A DNA stretch of 64,000 bases from Anaerolineae bacterium. Its GTDB lineage: Bacteria; Chloroflexota; Anaerolineae; DRVO01. A program made the translations under genes and the position numbers. The stretch spans positions 62,001 through 126,000 of the forward strand of contig JABLXR010000002.1 in assembly GCA_013178015.1 (NCBI GenBank). The letters are read 5' to 3'. Position 1 is the stretch's first letter. Each line of letters opens with the position of its first letter. Shown piece by piece: positions 36,530-45,156 of the stretch. The notes below the pieces were generated by a model that was given only the letters and a program-made list of their open reading frames with translations, searched no databases and was not told the origin of the DNA.

Positions 36530-39414
36530 GGCGCCGCTCTCTTGAGCACGGTCAACAGCCGGTCCACCACCTCGGTCAGCTTCCCGCTCAGTGGGGTCTT
36601 GGCCAGTGCCTTGTACAGCGACAGGCGCACCTCCCTCTCCTGGGCTTGGCTTCGCTGCCAGTGGGGGTACTGGCTGAAGCACGGCTCTACCTGCTTGGCC
36701 ACCTCCTCTGCCCCCTCCAGGCCCTCCTCATGCAGGAGCCAGTAGACGCCGAAGCCCTCTCGGGATAGGTCGCTGCTCTCCCTGGTCCGCTGGGCCTCCT
36801 TGTACTCCTCGATCAGGTCCTCCAGCCGCTCGAGCGCCTCCTTGGCCGTCAGCTGGCGCTGCTCGAAGGCCTGGGCGATGGCCGCTGCCCGCTCCCCAAT
36901 GGGTATGAGATGCGGGGCCTCTTTCTCCTGCTCTTCGACCAGCAGGTGCAGGGCCTTGATCAGGTTGAAGACCCTCACCGTGTCGGACTGCTCCGACTCG
37001 GCCAACTGGTCCAGTACCTCGGGCCCGATGCGGTAGACCTCTCTGGGCTCCATGATGACCGAGGTCTGGGTGTGCTGCTGCACCAACGCCGCCGTCTTGC
37101 GCATGAAGCCGCGGTCTACCGGCACGTGAGGCTCGAAGGCGCTCCGCACCAGCCGGTAGACTCGGCCCAGGTGGTCGTAGTCTTCCACGAAGGGGCGAAG
37201 GAAGGCGTCGGGGGAGATGATCTCATAGAGCTCCTGGAGCTCCCGGAAGTAGCGATAGAACTCGTCGCGCTCCTCCTTGTCCCGGAAGTGCTCTAGATAT
37301 GCCTCGGCCTCTTTATCCGCCCTCAGGCCCCGACCCAGGTCCAGGTACTCCCTCTTGCCCAGTTCCATCATGGTCTGGAACTGGGCCTTAAGCACCTCCA
37401 ACCCCTGGACCACCCCCTCCACGTCCTCGGAGTCAAAGGCCAGGGCCTTCTCCAAATGGTCGAAGACGCCCACGTAGTCAAGGACGAACCCGGCCGGCTT
37501 GCGATGGCCCTGGTCATCCTCATAGGGCCGGTTCACCCGAGCGATGGCCTGCAGGAGCACGTGGTCCCGCATGGGCTTATCCAGGTACATGCAATAGAGG
37601 ATGGGGGCATCGTAGCCGGTGAGGAGCTTCTCGGTGACGATGAGGATCTTGGGCAGCCGCTGCGGGTCCCGGAAGGCCTGGCGCACCTCTCGCTCCTCAT
37701 GGTCGGAAAGGTGATGCCGCACCAGGAGCGGCTCGTCGTTGTGCCCGGCGCTGATCACCACCTTGGAGTATTCCGACGGCAGGTGGCGGTCCAGGGCTTC
37801 CTTGAGCAGGGCACAGGCCTCCCGGTCTACGCCCACCAGGAAGGCCTTGTAGCCCATGGGCTCGACGTTGGTGCGGAAGTGCTGAGCCACGTGCCGGGCC
37901 ACCCGCTCCACCCGCTCGTGGTTCTTGAGCAGGTTGCGCAGGGTGACGGCCCGGTCCAGCACCCGGTTCAGTTCCTCGATCTCGCTGACCCCCTCCAGTT
38001 CGGCCAAGTCCAGGAACTCGCGGTTCAGCACCTCCCGGTCCACCTGCAGGTCGTTAGGGGCCAAGGCGTAGTTGAGGGGGACGGTGGTGCCGTCCTCGAT
38101 GGACTCCCGGATGGAGTACTTGTCCAGGTAACCCTTGGGGTCGTCACTGCCGAAGGTTTTGAAGGTGCCCTGGCCGTGGGCGGTGCGGTCGATGGGCGTG
38201 CCGGTGAAGCCGATGTAAGTGGCGTTGGGCAGGGCGCCCATGAGGTAGTTGCCCAGGTCGCCGCCCGTGGTGCGGTGGGCCTCGTCCACCAGGACGAATA
38301 TGTTGTGCCGCGTATTGATATCGGCGGGGATGTCGTCGAACTTGTGGATCATGGAGACAATGAGGCCCCGCTGGTCGTGGCGCAGGAGCTCTTGCAGGTG
38401 GCGCTTGCTCTGGGCCACCACCGCCTGGCTCAGGCCCACCGACTCCAGGTTGCCGAAAAGTTGCGCCTCCAGCTCGTTGCGGTCCACCAGCATGAGCACG
38501 GTGGGGTTGTTCAAGCTGGGGTCTTCCATCAGCCGCTGGGCCACCGTGATCATGGTGTAGGTCTTGCCCGAGCCCTGGGTGTGCCAGACCAGGCCCCGCT
38601 GCTTGTGCCGGTCCTTGGCTCGCCGCACCACTCGTTCCGTGGCCCGCATCTGGTGCGGCCGCAGCACCACCTTGGACAGCTCTCCGTCCTTGCGGGTGAA
38701 GAGGATGAACTCGGTGAGGATGCGCAGGACCCGCCGGGGCGTGACGAAGGTCTTGACCAGGGTCTCGAAGTCTCCCGCCTGCTCGTCTCGCCAGTTGAAC
38801 AGGGACTTGCGGGACAGGCTCCAGGTGGCGCCGTAGTAGAACTGGACCAGGTGAGTGAGGGCGTAGAGCTGCATCAGGGCCATGAGCTCCGGCCCTTCCC
38901 GGTGGTAGCGGCGAATCTGGTCGAAGGCCTCGGCGATGCCCTCGATGTGGGTGGCGGCCTTGGTCTCCACGACGATCACGGGCACGCCGTTGACCAGAAA
39001 GACCACGTCGGCCCGAATGCGGTGGGTGCCGTTGTCGAAGGTGAACTCGTCGGTGACGTGGAAGGCGTTGGCCTCCACGTTGATGGGGTCCAGGAAGGCG
39101 ACGTTGCGCTCTCGCCGGTGCTCGGGCACGAAGACGGTGCGGAGGCCCTTGAGGTACTCCCAGGCCTGCAGGTTGCCCTCGATGTTGGGGGCCACGATCT
39201 CCAGCCGCCGGATCAGCTCTTCGGCCCGGGCGTGGTCCACCACTCCGGGGTTGAGCCGCTGAAGCTGATCGAGGAGGACACCGTGGAGGAGGCCGCTGCC
39301 CTCGCCTCGGCGCAGGCCTTGGGCCTCATCGGGGCGAAGGTAGGCCCAGCCGGCCTCCTGAGCGTAGGTCAGGATGGGGCTCTGGACGGCGACGGCCTCT
39401 CCTCCCAGGGGCAT
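36526..39414 (-). CDS. hsdR: type I restriction endonuclease subunit R
   Basis: 962 residues from ATG 39414, preceded by GGAGGAGACAG. The nuclease domain holds the PD-(D/E)xK residues in IRADVVFLVNGVPVIVVETKA (quoted in part, about 131-151). The SF2 motor has Walker A HTQGSGKT (about 277-284), the DEAH box VDEAHRTTGG (about 375) and a GFTGTP motif III. A C-terminal helical domain (from about 800) binds the MTase. It cuts unmethylated DNA after translocation by the HsdR2M2S complex. The gene appears intact. Two toxin-antitoxin-like genes separate it from hsdS. Confidence 0.95.
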   Translation of the reverse strand: MPLGGEAVAVQSPILTYAQEAGWAYLRPDEAQGLRRGEGSGLLHGVLLDQLQRLNPGVVDHARAEELIRRLEIVAPNIEGNLQAWEYLKGLRTVFVPEHRRERNVAFLDPINVEANAFHVTDEFTFDNGTHRIRADVVFLVNGVPVIVVETKAATHIEGIAEAFDQIRRYHREGPELMALMQLYALTHLVQFYYGATWSLSRKSLFNWRDEQAGDFETLVKTFVTPRRVLRILTEFILFTRKDGELSKVVLRPHQMRATERVVRRAKDRHKQRGLVWHTQGSGKTYTMITVAQRLMEDPSLNNPTVLMLVDRNELEAQLFGNLESVGLSQAVVAQSKRHLQELLRHDQRGLIVSMIHKFDDIPADINTRHNIFVLVDEAHRTTGGDLGNYLMGALPNATYIGFTGTPIDRTAHGQGTFKTFGSDDPKGYLDKYSIRESIEDGTTVPLNYALAPNDLQVDREVLNREFLDLAELEGVSEIEELNRVLDRAVTLRNLLKNHERVERVARHVAQHFRTNVEPMGYKAFLVGVDREACALLKEALDRHLPSEYSKVVISAGHNDEPLLVRHHLSDHEEREVRQAFRDPQRLPKILIVTEKLLTGYDAPILYCMYLDKPMRDHVLLQAIARVNRPYEDDQGHRKPAGFVLDYVGVFDHLEKALAFDSEDVEGVVQGLEVLKAQFQTMMELGKREYLDLGRGLRADKEAEAYLEHFRDKEERDEFYRYFRELQELYEIISPDAFLRPFVEDYDHLGRVYRLVRSAFEPHVPVDRGFMRKTAALVQQHTQTSVIMEPREVYRIGPEVLDQLAESEQSDTVRVFNLIKALHLLVEEQEKEAPHLIPIGERAAAIAQAFEQRQLTAKEALERLEDLIEEYKEAQRTRESSDLSREGFGVYWLLHEEGLEGAEEVAKQVEPCFSQYPHWQRSQAQEREVRLSLYKALAKTPLSGKLTEVVDRLLTVLKRAAP

Positions 39415-39501
39415 CTGTCTCCTCCATGACCGCCCGCCCCGGTCTTGCAGCGCAGGGACAAAGCACACCTTGCCCCTGCTCGACCGATGGCGGTGGCTTG
39501 T

Positions 39502-39717
39502 TCAGGCAGCGGGCACGGCCGTGACCGAGATGGGCAGCATCAATCCATCCCGGTCGTGCTTGCTCACGTTGAAAACGGCAAAGCCAACCACCCGGCCGTC
39601 GACTGTGCGTCGCTCGAATATGTCGTCGGCTATCTCCTCCAGCACTGCCGGCACATCCTCGAATGTGACTTCCAGGTAGTCCCCTTCTTGGTCGTACCAG
39701 ACCCTCACGGCTGCCAT
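39502..39717 (-). CDS. DUF2283 family protein, antitoxin candidate
   Basis: 71 residues from ATG 39717, which lies inside the 3' end of the toxin-like gene (13 nt overlap) with AAGGA 8 nt upstream. The DUF2283 pattern: VWYDQEGDYLEVTFEDVPA, then EIADDIFERRTVDGRVVGFAVFN. These small proteins are often next to RelE/PBECR-like toxins. The overlap suggests coupled translation with the toxin. The antitoxin role is inferred from context. Confidence 0.72.
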   Translation of the reverse strand: MAAVRVWYDQEGDYLEVTFEDVPAVLEEIADDIFERRTVDGRVVGFAVFNVSKHDRDGLMLPISVTAVPAA

Positions 39718-40022
39718 ACAGTTCGTCCTTTCTTCATCCTGCCGCTGAAAAAGGCGGTCAAGACAAAGGCATCGCCTTCCAGCATCTTGGCCACCACTAC
39801 CAGGTACTTGCGGGTGACGGGGGTATTCTCGTACAGGCGATGGTAAGCATGGACAGACTCGTCCTTGATAGTGGCTATCACAATGTCGGGGCAGGCAAGA
39901 GTCTGCTCGATGCGCTCTTGCTGCCCCAGCATCTCGGCATGGCCGAGGATATGCCGCCATCGCTCCTCTGTGAGGCGAATAGCCCGCCCCTGGCAATCGG
40001 TCGTGATCTTCACATCAGGCAT
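39705..40022 (-). CDS. PBECR/RelE-like RNase toxin candidate
   Basis: 105 residues. The pattern is WRHILGHAEM near the N-terminus, an IEQTLACPDIVIATIKD strand-helix, YHRLYENTPVTRKYLVVVAKM and the terminal FVLTAFFSGRMKKGRTVW. This is a small nuclease fold found in phage and toxin loci (the barnase/EndoU/colicin/RelE group). His26-type and late Arg/Lys residues could be catalytic. With the overlapping DUF2283 gene it forms a toxin-antitoxin candidate inside the restriction island. A TAGAAT lies immediately upstream of ATG 40022. Confidence 0.65.
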   Translation of the reverse strand: MPDVKITTDCQGRAIRLTEERWRHILGHAEMLGQQERIEQTLACPDIVIATIKDESVHAYHRLYENTPVTRKYLVVVAKMLEGDAFVLTAFFSGRMKKGRTVWQP

Positions 40023-40107
40023 ATTCTAGCCAGTGAGTTCGCGTTGTGCCCGCTCTTCCGGGTACCGAATTCGCCGTGCCCGCCGCCACGCACCACGCGC
40101 ACGGCGG

Positions 40108-41427
40108 TCACATCGCCTCCTGTGGTTCAGGAGGAGCGAACTCGGAGACACGGACCTTACCGGTCATCAGATTCTGGAGAAGGGAGCTGAACAGCGTGCG
40201 CAGGCCCTGCAGCCTCATTCGCTCAGACCTGACCTTGCCATCAACTGCGGCTAACCACTCTACGCTCTGCCGCTGTTCCGGAAGCGGCGGCAGTCCCACG
40301 ATGAGGCTCCGCAGCTTGGTGGCGCTTATGTTGGATTGACTAGCGCCTCGGGTAGCTAGCGTCCTGAGCCGGTTCTGCACCGCCTCACTGTTCAGGTAGA
40401 AGTTGAGGTAACGTGGCAGAAGCTTGCTGTGGTCCGGCACTACTCTGACAAGGTATGAGGCGAACACAAAAGGCTCACTTGACTCAAACAGGGCTGTCTT
40501 CCCCACCAGCTCGTAGCTGTTGGTCCTGTTGAACAGGATGTCTCCCGATGTTAGGGAGTACTTCCGGTACTCATCTTCAGGCAGATCGACGTACTGCAGG
40601 TCGTCCGTTCTGACGCTTCCTTCCTCCAGGTTGTTCATGCGGAGAATGGGGTACTCACCGGCACTCTGCCCTCGCCTGGAAAGACCGTACTGAGTGCCAA
40701 CAACGACGTCTCCCAGGGGAACGACCGCCCAATGCTGCGGCACCGGACCGATCTCCGTGTCCTTCAGCGGCACCCGATCCGCCTCCTGCACCGGCACCGG
40801 GCCGTAGGTGAAGAGGTGGCGCATGAGGCTGCGCTTGAGCTCTTTCGTGGCGGCGATGACCCGCTCGGTGGCCTCGATGGCGTCCTGGACGGTGCGCAGC
40901 ACGTGGGCGATGGCGCGCTGTTCGGGGAGGGGTGGGAGGGGAATCGGCAGGGCAATGAGAGCATCCTTGGGCAGCCTCTGGCGCCCTGTCGTTCCTTGCA
41001 TCTTGCCAGCAAGGTCCTCACGTACTGCTGGAAGCTTCAGATAGAGGGCAAGAAACTCAGCCAGCATAGAGGGATTGGGGTGCATAGCATAGATTTCGGT
41101 GCTCGCATAGCCCCATCCCCCTGGCAAGCCACGAACAATACCTTGCTTACCGTTCTCCAGGCAGGGGGTTATCTTAGCTAACAGCACGTCACCATCCCTA
41201 ACAGGCACACCGCTTCGCACTTCTTCTGGCGTGCGAAGCTCCCATTCAGTTACCGCCAATGGGCCAGTGGGCACTAGTGTCATGGGTATGAAAGGCACGG
41301 TCGCCCTGTAGGGCGAGAGGCCTCGACGCCCAGTGAACTCTACCACTTGGCCGAGTTCCGCCACCTGCCACTCCTGCGGCAGAGGGCCGAGCTCGGTCAT
41401 CTTGTAGCCCGGCGGCAGGTCGGTCAC
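40108..41427 (-). CDS. hsdS: type I restriction specificity subunit S
   Basis: 439 residues from GTG 41427, whose SD (GGAGGAAGGGAAG) lies in the end of the hepT frame; GTG overlaps the hepT TGA. There are two target recognition domains, each ending in the conserved LPPLPEQR motif (about residues 173-180 and 385-392) followed by the central coiled-coil spacers. The protein sets the DNA sequence recognised by the methyltransferase and endonuclease. It looks intact. Confidence 0.93.
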   Translation of the reverse strand: MTDLPPGYKMTELGPLPQEWQVAELGQVVEFTGRRGLSPYRATVPFIPMTLVPTGPLAVTEWELRTPEEVRSGVPVRDGDVLLAKITPCLENGKQGIVRGLPGGWGYASTEIYAMHPNPSMLAEFLALYLKLPAVREDLAGKMQGTTGRQRLPKDALIALPIPLPPLPEQRAIAHVLRTVQDAIEATERVIAATKELKRSLMRHLFTYGPVPVQEADRVPLKDTEIGPVPQHWAVVPLGDVVVGTQYGLSRRGQSAGEYPILRMNNLEEGSVRTDDLQYVDLPEDEYRKYSLTSGDILFNRTNSYELVGKTALFESSEPFVFASYLVRVVPDHSKLLPRYLNFYLNSEAVQNRLRTLATRGASQSNISATKLRSLIVGLPPLPEQRQSVEWLAAVDGKVRSERMRLQGLRTLFSSLLQNLMTGKVRVSEFAPPEPQEAM

Positions 41428-41786
41428 GACTTCCCTTCCTCCTTCACGTCCTTGATCATACAACTGACATGCTCTTCCAGAAGGGGCAGGTCCTCGTGCA
41501 AGGTCTTCCAGATTACATCCAGGTCTATACCGAAGTACTCGTGGATGAGCTTGTCCCGGATGCCGGTTACATCCCGCTAGGGCACGTCCGGGTAGCGCAG
41601 GCACAAGGAGTGCGGCACCTTCTTGGCTGCCTCGCCGATTATCTCCAGCGCCCTGATGACGGCGAACACCGTCTTGTCGTCGGCCCTGAAACTCTCGTAG
41701 TCCATGCCGGCGACAAACTGCTGCGCTTTCCGAGCGGCTTCGAGCATGTCTTGCAGGTAGTCCAGGTATTCCCGCTTCTTGCTCAT
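41424..41786 (-). pseudogene. hepT: hepT (HEPN toxin) interrupted by an amber codon
   Basis: The 120-codon frame starts at ATG 41786 (overlapping the mntA stop) and reads as HepT: REYLDYLQDMLEAARKAQQF, then TVFAVIRALEIIGEAAKKVP. Codon 70 is TAG (41577-41579), exactly where many HepT proteins have Trp (TGG), and the same frame continues as RDVTGIRDKLIHEYFGIDLD and on to a TGA at 41424 that overlaps hsdS. The catalytic RX4HXY motif (RDKLIHEY) is after the TAG, so the 69-residue product should lack RNase activity. Readthrough, sequencing error or true inactivation are all possible. Confidence 0.88.
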
Positions 41787-42106
41787 ACCGCCACCACCTC
41801 CCGCAAGATGTGCCGGCCGATGCGTGGCTTGAGGCTGCTCTTCATCACCAGGTCAACCCTAACACCCAGAACGTCGCTCAGGTAGTTCTCCAGCTCGATG
41901 TACTTGAGCAGGCTCGGCGGCTCGTCGAATTCCACCAATAGATCAAGGTCGCTGGTGGCCTTCTCTTCGCCCCGGACATACGAGCCGAATACACCCAGGT
42001 GGCTCACCCGGTAACGCTCCCTCACCGTTGGCATCTGTTCCCGCAACCGGCCGACAAGCTCACCGAGGCCGGGCTTGTGGGCCACTGCCGGGTCAGGTTC
42101 ACTCAT
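41783..42106 (-). CDS. mntA: MNT-domain nucleotidyltransferase antitoxin
   Basis: 107 residues. The minimal nucleotidyltransferase signature is intact: GSYVRGEEKATSDLDLLVEF (GSxxxG and the DxD pair), and a third acidic residue in VDLVMK. MntA-type antitoxins neutralise HepT by adenylylating its RX4HXY tyrosine. It lies 4 nt after hsdM and overlaps hepT by 4 nt (ATGA). With its HepT partner broken it may be a relic or act on another HEPN protein. Confidence 0.9.
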   Translation of the reverse strand: MSEPDPAVAHKPGLGELVGRLREQMPTVRERYRVSHLGVFGSYVRGEEKATSDLDLLVEFDEPPSLLKYIELENYLSDVLGVRVDLVMKSSLKPRIGRHILREVVAV

Positions 42107-42110
42107 TCCT

Positions 42111-43664
42111 CTAGACCTCCAGTCCCAGCTCTCTGAGCACCTCGCCCAATCGCCTATCCGCCTCAGCTCTCTCCTCTTCCGCCTGCCGGAGCAGCAGCAC
42201 CGCCTCCTCTAGGGGCAGCACCTCCTCCGCTCCGTTGACCGACACGTACCTCGCGGGGCTCAGGTTGTAGTCGTTGCTGCGGGCCTGCTCCAGGGTGACG
42301 ATGGCGGAGAGCCCCTCCTCCTCCCGCCACTCCTCGTGCAGCGCGGCGATGGTCTGGATGTTCTCCTCGGTGAGGAAGTTCTTGGGCCGGCCCTTCTCGA
42401 ACTGCTGGGAGGCGTTGATGAGCAGCATCTGGCCGGGGTGCCGCTTGGCCTTGTCCAGCACCATGATGATGGCGGGGGCAGAGGTGTTGTAGAAGAGGTT
42501 CTCCGGAAGGAGGATCACCGCCTCCACCAGGTCGGCCTCCACCACCGCCCTGCGCACGTCCCGCTCCCGGTTGGAGCCCTGGTTGCCGCTGCCCCGGGAG
42601 ACGGCTCCCGTATCCAGGACCACCGCCATCCGTCCCCGCGGCTTGAGCGAGGCCAGCATGTGCTGCACCCACCCCCAATCGGCACTGGAGGCGGGAGGGG
42701 CGCCGTAGATAAAGCGGCCCCAGGGGTCGTTCTCGTAGAGGCTGACGGGGAAGCTCTGGTTCCACATCGGGTTGGCGGTCACCAAGTCGAACCGGCGCAG
42801 GCTCCCGTCGTCCTCGGTGAAGGCGGGCCGGCGCATGGTGTCGCCCAGGGCGATCTGAGCCTCCATGTCATGGATGAAGGCATTCATCCGGGCCATGGCG
42901 AAGGTGGAGTTGTTGATCTCCTGCCCGAAGAGCTTCAGAGCGGCGAGTGTGGGAGGAAGCTCTCGGCCCCCGTTCTTGGCCACGCCATGCGTCTCCAGAA
43001 GCCGCAGTTGCAGCTTGATGAGCAGCCCGCCCGACCCGGCCGTGGGGTCGTAGCCCTCCATCCCCGGCTCCGGCCGCAGCAGGCGAGCCATGAGGACGCC
43101 CACGCCTTGAGGAGTGTAGAACTCGCCGGCGCTCTGCCCCTGGCCCTCGGCGAACTTGCGCAGCAGGTACTCATAGGCCCGGCCAAAGATGTCGGGCTCC
43201 ACGTCCCGGAGCCCGAGCCGGTGTCGGTTGAGGACCTGGACCAGGGCCAACAGGTAGGGCTCGTCCACGATGCGCTGGCCGGCGGTGGTGGCGTTGAAGT
43301 CAACCACGTCAATGACGCCCTGAAGGCGGGGGTTCGCCCGCGCCACCGCCCGCACGGCGGTGGTGAGGTACTGTCCCAGCCCAGTGGTCTGCCGCGCGAT
43401 GGCGGGCCAGCGCGCCTCCTCGGGAATGTAGAAGCGGAAGAGGCTGGGGTCACTCCTTGCCTGCCTGGCCGCTCTACCCTCAAGCTCGCGCGTCAGGCGC
43501 TCCACCTCGTCGTCGAACACATCGGAGAGGCGCTTAAGGAAGATGAGGGGCAGGATGTAGTCCTTGAACTTGGGGGCGTCGACCGGCCCCCGGATGGCGC
43601 AGGCTGCGTCCCACAGCCAGGTCTCCAGGGTAGGCAGGTCGAGGGCGCGGCCAGTAGTGGGCAT
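42111..43664 (-). CDS. hsdM: type I restriction-modification DNA methyltransferase subunit M
   Basis: 517 residues. N-terminal HsdM helical domain (IRGPVDAPKFKDYILPLIFLKRLSDVF, quoted in part), then the N6-adenine methyltransferase domain: SAM motif I YDPTAGSGGLLIKLQL and catalytic motif IV in VTANPMWNQSF, an NPMW variant of NPP(F/Y/W). It methylates the target adenine with HsdS and forms the core of the endonuclease. GGAGGAGCTTC precedes ATG 43664. It is the first gene of the island. Confidence 0.94.
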   Translation of the reverse strand: MPTTGRALDLPTLETWLWDAACAIRGPVDAPKFKDYILPLIFLKRLSDVFDDEVERLTRELEGRAARQARSDPSLFRFYIPEEARWPAIARQTTGLGQYLTTAVRAVARANPRLQGVIDVVDFNATTAGQRIVDEPYLLALVQVLNRHRLGLRDVEPDIFGRAYEYLLRKFAEGQGQSAGEFYTPQGVGVLMARLLRPEPGMEGYDPTAGSGGLLIKLQLRLLETHGVAKNGGRELPPTLAALKLFGQEINNSTFAMARMNAFIHDMEAQIALGDTMRRPAFTEDDGSLRRFDLVTANPMWNQSFPVSLYENDPWGRFIYGAPPASSADWGWVQHMLASLKPRGRMAVVLDTGAVSRGSGNQGSNRERDVRRAVVEADLVEAVILLPENLFYNTSAPAIIMVLDKAKRHPGQMLLINASQQFEKGRPKNFLTEENIQTIAALHEEWREEEGLSAIVTLEQARSNDYNLSPARYVSVNGAEEVLPLEEAVLLLRQAEEERAEADRRLGEVLRELGLEV

Positions 43665-43684
43665 GAAGCTCCTCCGTGGAGCTT

Positions 43685-43715
43685 ACAGTATGCTGTATAA
43701 GGGGCATGAGATCAA
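43685..43715 (-). promoter_or_regulatory. candidate hsdM promoter with overlapping palindrome
   Basis: On the minus strand TTGATC, a 19 bp spacer, then TACTGT, overlapped by the inverted repeat TACAG-TATG-CTGTA (43684-43697). A repressor site is possible. The spacing is not ideal. Confidence 0.35.
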
Positions 43716-43726
43716 GCGGTGCTAAG

Positions 43727-43800
43727 AGCTCCAGGATCGCGGGGAGGAGTGTGTTCAGCCGGCAGTCGCATGAGGCAGACATGGGCACGCGCACTCCTCG
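43727..43800 (+). repeat. partial MITE-like element
   Basis: GAGCTCCAGGATCGCGGGGA, GTGTGTTCAGCCGGCAGTCGC and GGGCACGCGCACTCCTCGG match the left end and the core of the elements at 15286 and 48266. The internal body is missing. Confidence 0.6.
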
Positions 43801-43829
43801 GAGCTTGGTGGGGGCGAAGTCCGAGCGTC

Positions 43830-44128
43830 GGCCGGGTGGCGGTCCTGGGCATTCACACCGAACCGCTGGGGGTGGACACATACGCCGAGCTGAGGGACAA
43901 GGTGGCCCCGATCGTCGGCATGACCGACCACTGGCGCGGCGGGTGGCACCTGCTGCTCGAGCATGCCCGGCGCGGTCGCCTGGAGCTTTCCGTCGTGGTC
44001 ACCCAGGCTGTGCCTCTGGAGGCGGGGCCCATCAACGCGGCCCTGGACCGGCTGGAGCGGTTCGGGGGCGGGCGAGGATGGTGCTCCGGCCCAAGCCCAC
44101 AAGCGCGGGAGGCAGACCGGCGGGATGA
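43830..44128 (+). pseudogene. C-terminal fragment of a zinc-type alcohol dehydrogenase
   Basis: GRVAVLGIHTEPLGVDTYAE, ...IVGMTDHWRGGWHLLLEHAR and VPLEAGPINAALDRLERFGG match the C-terminal part of MDR-family dehydrogenases. There is no start, cofactor-binding or zinc domain; the 5' side ends at the partial repeat element. After ERFGGG the family ending (RMVLRPKP) appears in another frame, so a frameshift lies near 44075-44085. A dead remnant truncated next to a repeat is the simplest reading. Confidence 0.65.
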
Positions 44129-44453
44129 AGCGAGGGTACTGAGGCTCGGCTGGGCGGCGGTAGGTGGGAGGAGGGCCCGGCGCGATGTCGAGGCGGATGA
44201 TTGCCGTGACGGTGCGCCAGTGTATGCATCGAAGAGGGAGCGTCGTCCCGGGCCATCTCCTGCCCACCTGCGAGTGCTTCGGTAATGGACCCAGGCGCGA
44301 GCATGGCCCGAAAGTACTATGGAACGCCTGACGCCGATACCCCGCGGATCACCACCGGTCGCCGGGAGACGGGACCCAACCAGGACCGGCGCCGGACAGC
44401 GCAGCCCGCTCAGGTCATGAGCCACACCGACCGCTTCTCGGCGAGATGCGGGC

Positions 44454-44505
44454 GTAGGGGCAGGTCACCGTGCCTGCCCTGGGAGTCGCGGTGGTCTGCC
44501 CCTAC
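44454..44505. repeat. GTAGGGGCAG inverted repeat, copy 3
   Basis: GTAGGGGCAG (44454-44463) and CTGCCCCTAC (44496-44505) are perfect 10 bp arms around GGTCACCGTGCCTGCCC. The right arm ends at the base before the stop codon of the response regulator gene, so it may work as a transcript-end hairpin. Confidence 0.75.
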
Positions 44506-45156
44506 CTACACCAGCTTGTGCTGCAGGGCGATGGCCACCGCCTCCGTGCGGCGCGACGCCCCCAGTTTGGAGATCACGTTGCTGACGTGGAACTTCACCG
44601 TCGAAGGGCTGACCACCAGACGCTCGGCGATCTCCGGGTTACTGAGGCCCTGCACCATCAGGGCCAGGACTTCCTTCTCCCTGGAGGTCAGCTCCTCCAC
44701 CAGAAGCTGAGGCTGACGGGTGGCGTTGATGAGCGCCTGGGTGGCTTCGGGGGCCAGCGTGGGCTTGCCGGCGTGAGCCTGGCGGATGGCGTGGGCCAGC
44801 TCCTCGGCACCCACGTTCTTGAGCAGGTACCCGATAGCCCCCGCCTTCAGGGCGCGCTGTACCAGGTCGTCCTCCCTGAAGCTGGTGAGGGCCACCACCT
44901 GAGTCTCCGGGTGGCGCTGGCGCAGGATACGGGTGGTCTCGGCCCCGTCCAGCCCTGGCATGATCAGGTCCATCAGCACCACGTCCACCGGCGGAGCGGC
45001 CGGGTCGTCGCAGAAGCGCAGGGCTTCGGCGCCGCTATCCGCCTCTCCCACCAGCTCCAGGTCGTCGTACACCGACAGGAAGGCGGTCAGACCCGATCTC
45101 ACCACCGCATGGTCGTCCACCACCAGCACCCGAATGGGATCGCGCTCAGCCACCAT
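44506..45156 (-). CDS. LuxR/NarL-type response regulator
   Basis: 216 residues. Receiver domain: acidic pair VVDDH (about 13-16), phosphoacceptor Asp63 in [13 protein letters not shown], Thr/Ser in VALTSF and Lys in YLLKNVG. The C-terminal LuxR helix-turn-helix (about 150-210) shows [22 protein letters not shown], then [18 protein letters not shown]. Phosphorylation by the kinase encoded just upstream (11 nt overlap) would drive DNA binding. The target genes are unknown. Confidence 0.94.
   Translation of the reverse strand: MVAERDPIRVLVVDDHAVVRSGLTAFLSVYDDLELVGEADSGAEALRFCDDPAAPPVDVVLMDLIMPGLDGAETTRILRQRHPETQVVALTSFREDDLVQRALKAGAIGYLLKNVGAEELAHAIRQAHAGKPTLAPEATQALINATRQPQLLVEELTSREKEVLALMVQGLSNPEIAERLVVSPSTVKFHVSNVISKLGASRRTEAVAIALQHKLV

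Larger units (their letters stand above)
43665..44505. other. intergenic region with repeat and gene remnant
   Basis: Holds a partial MITE-like end (43727-43800), a decayed alcohol dehydrogenase C-terminus (43830-44128), a degraded GGAACGCCTGACGCCGATAC-type repeat (about 44322) and the inverted repeat at 44454-44505. No intact gene is seen. Confidence 0.5.

Noticed and set aside
37456-39429. Long plus-strand frame of over 600 codons opposite hsdR
   Set aside because: It is antisense to a clear type I restriction gene, rich in His/Gly/Val as expected of a GC-biased shadow frame, with no family signature.
43719-44285. Intact 188-residue plus-strand gene
   Set aside because: Only the middle matches alcohol dehydrogenases; the start lies in a repeat and the family C-terminus is in another frame, so it is a pseudogene.
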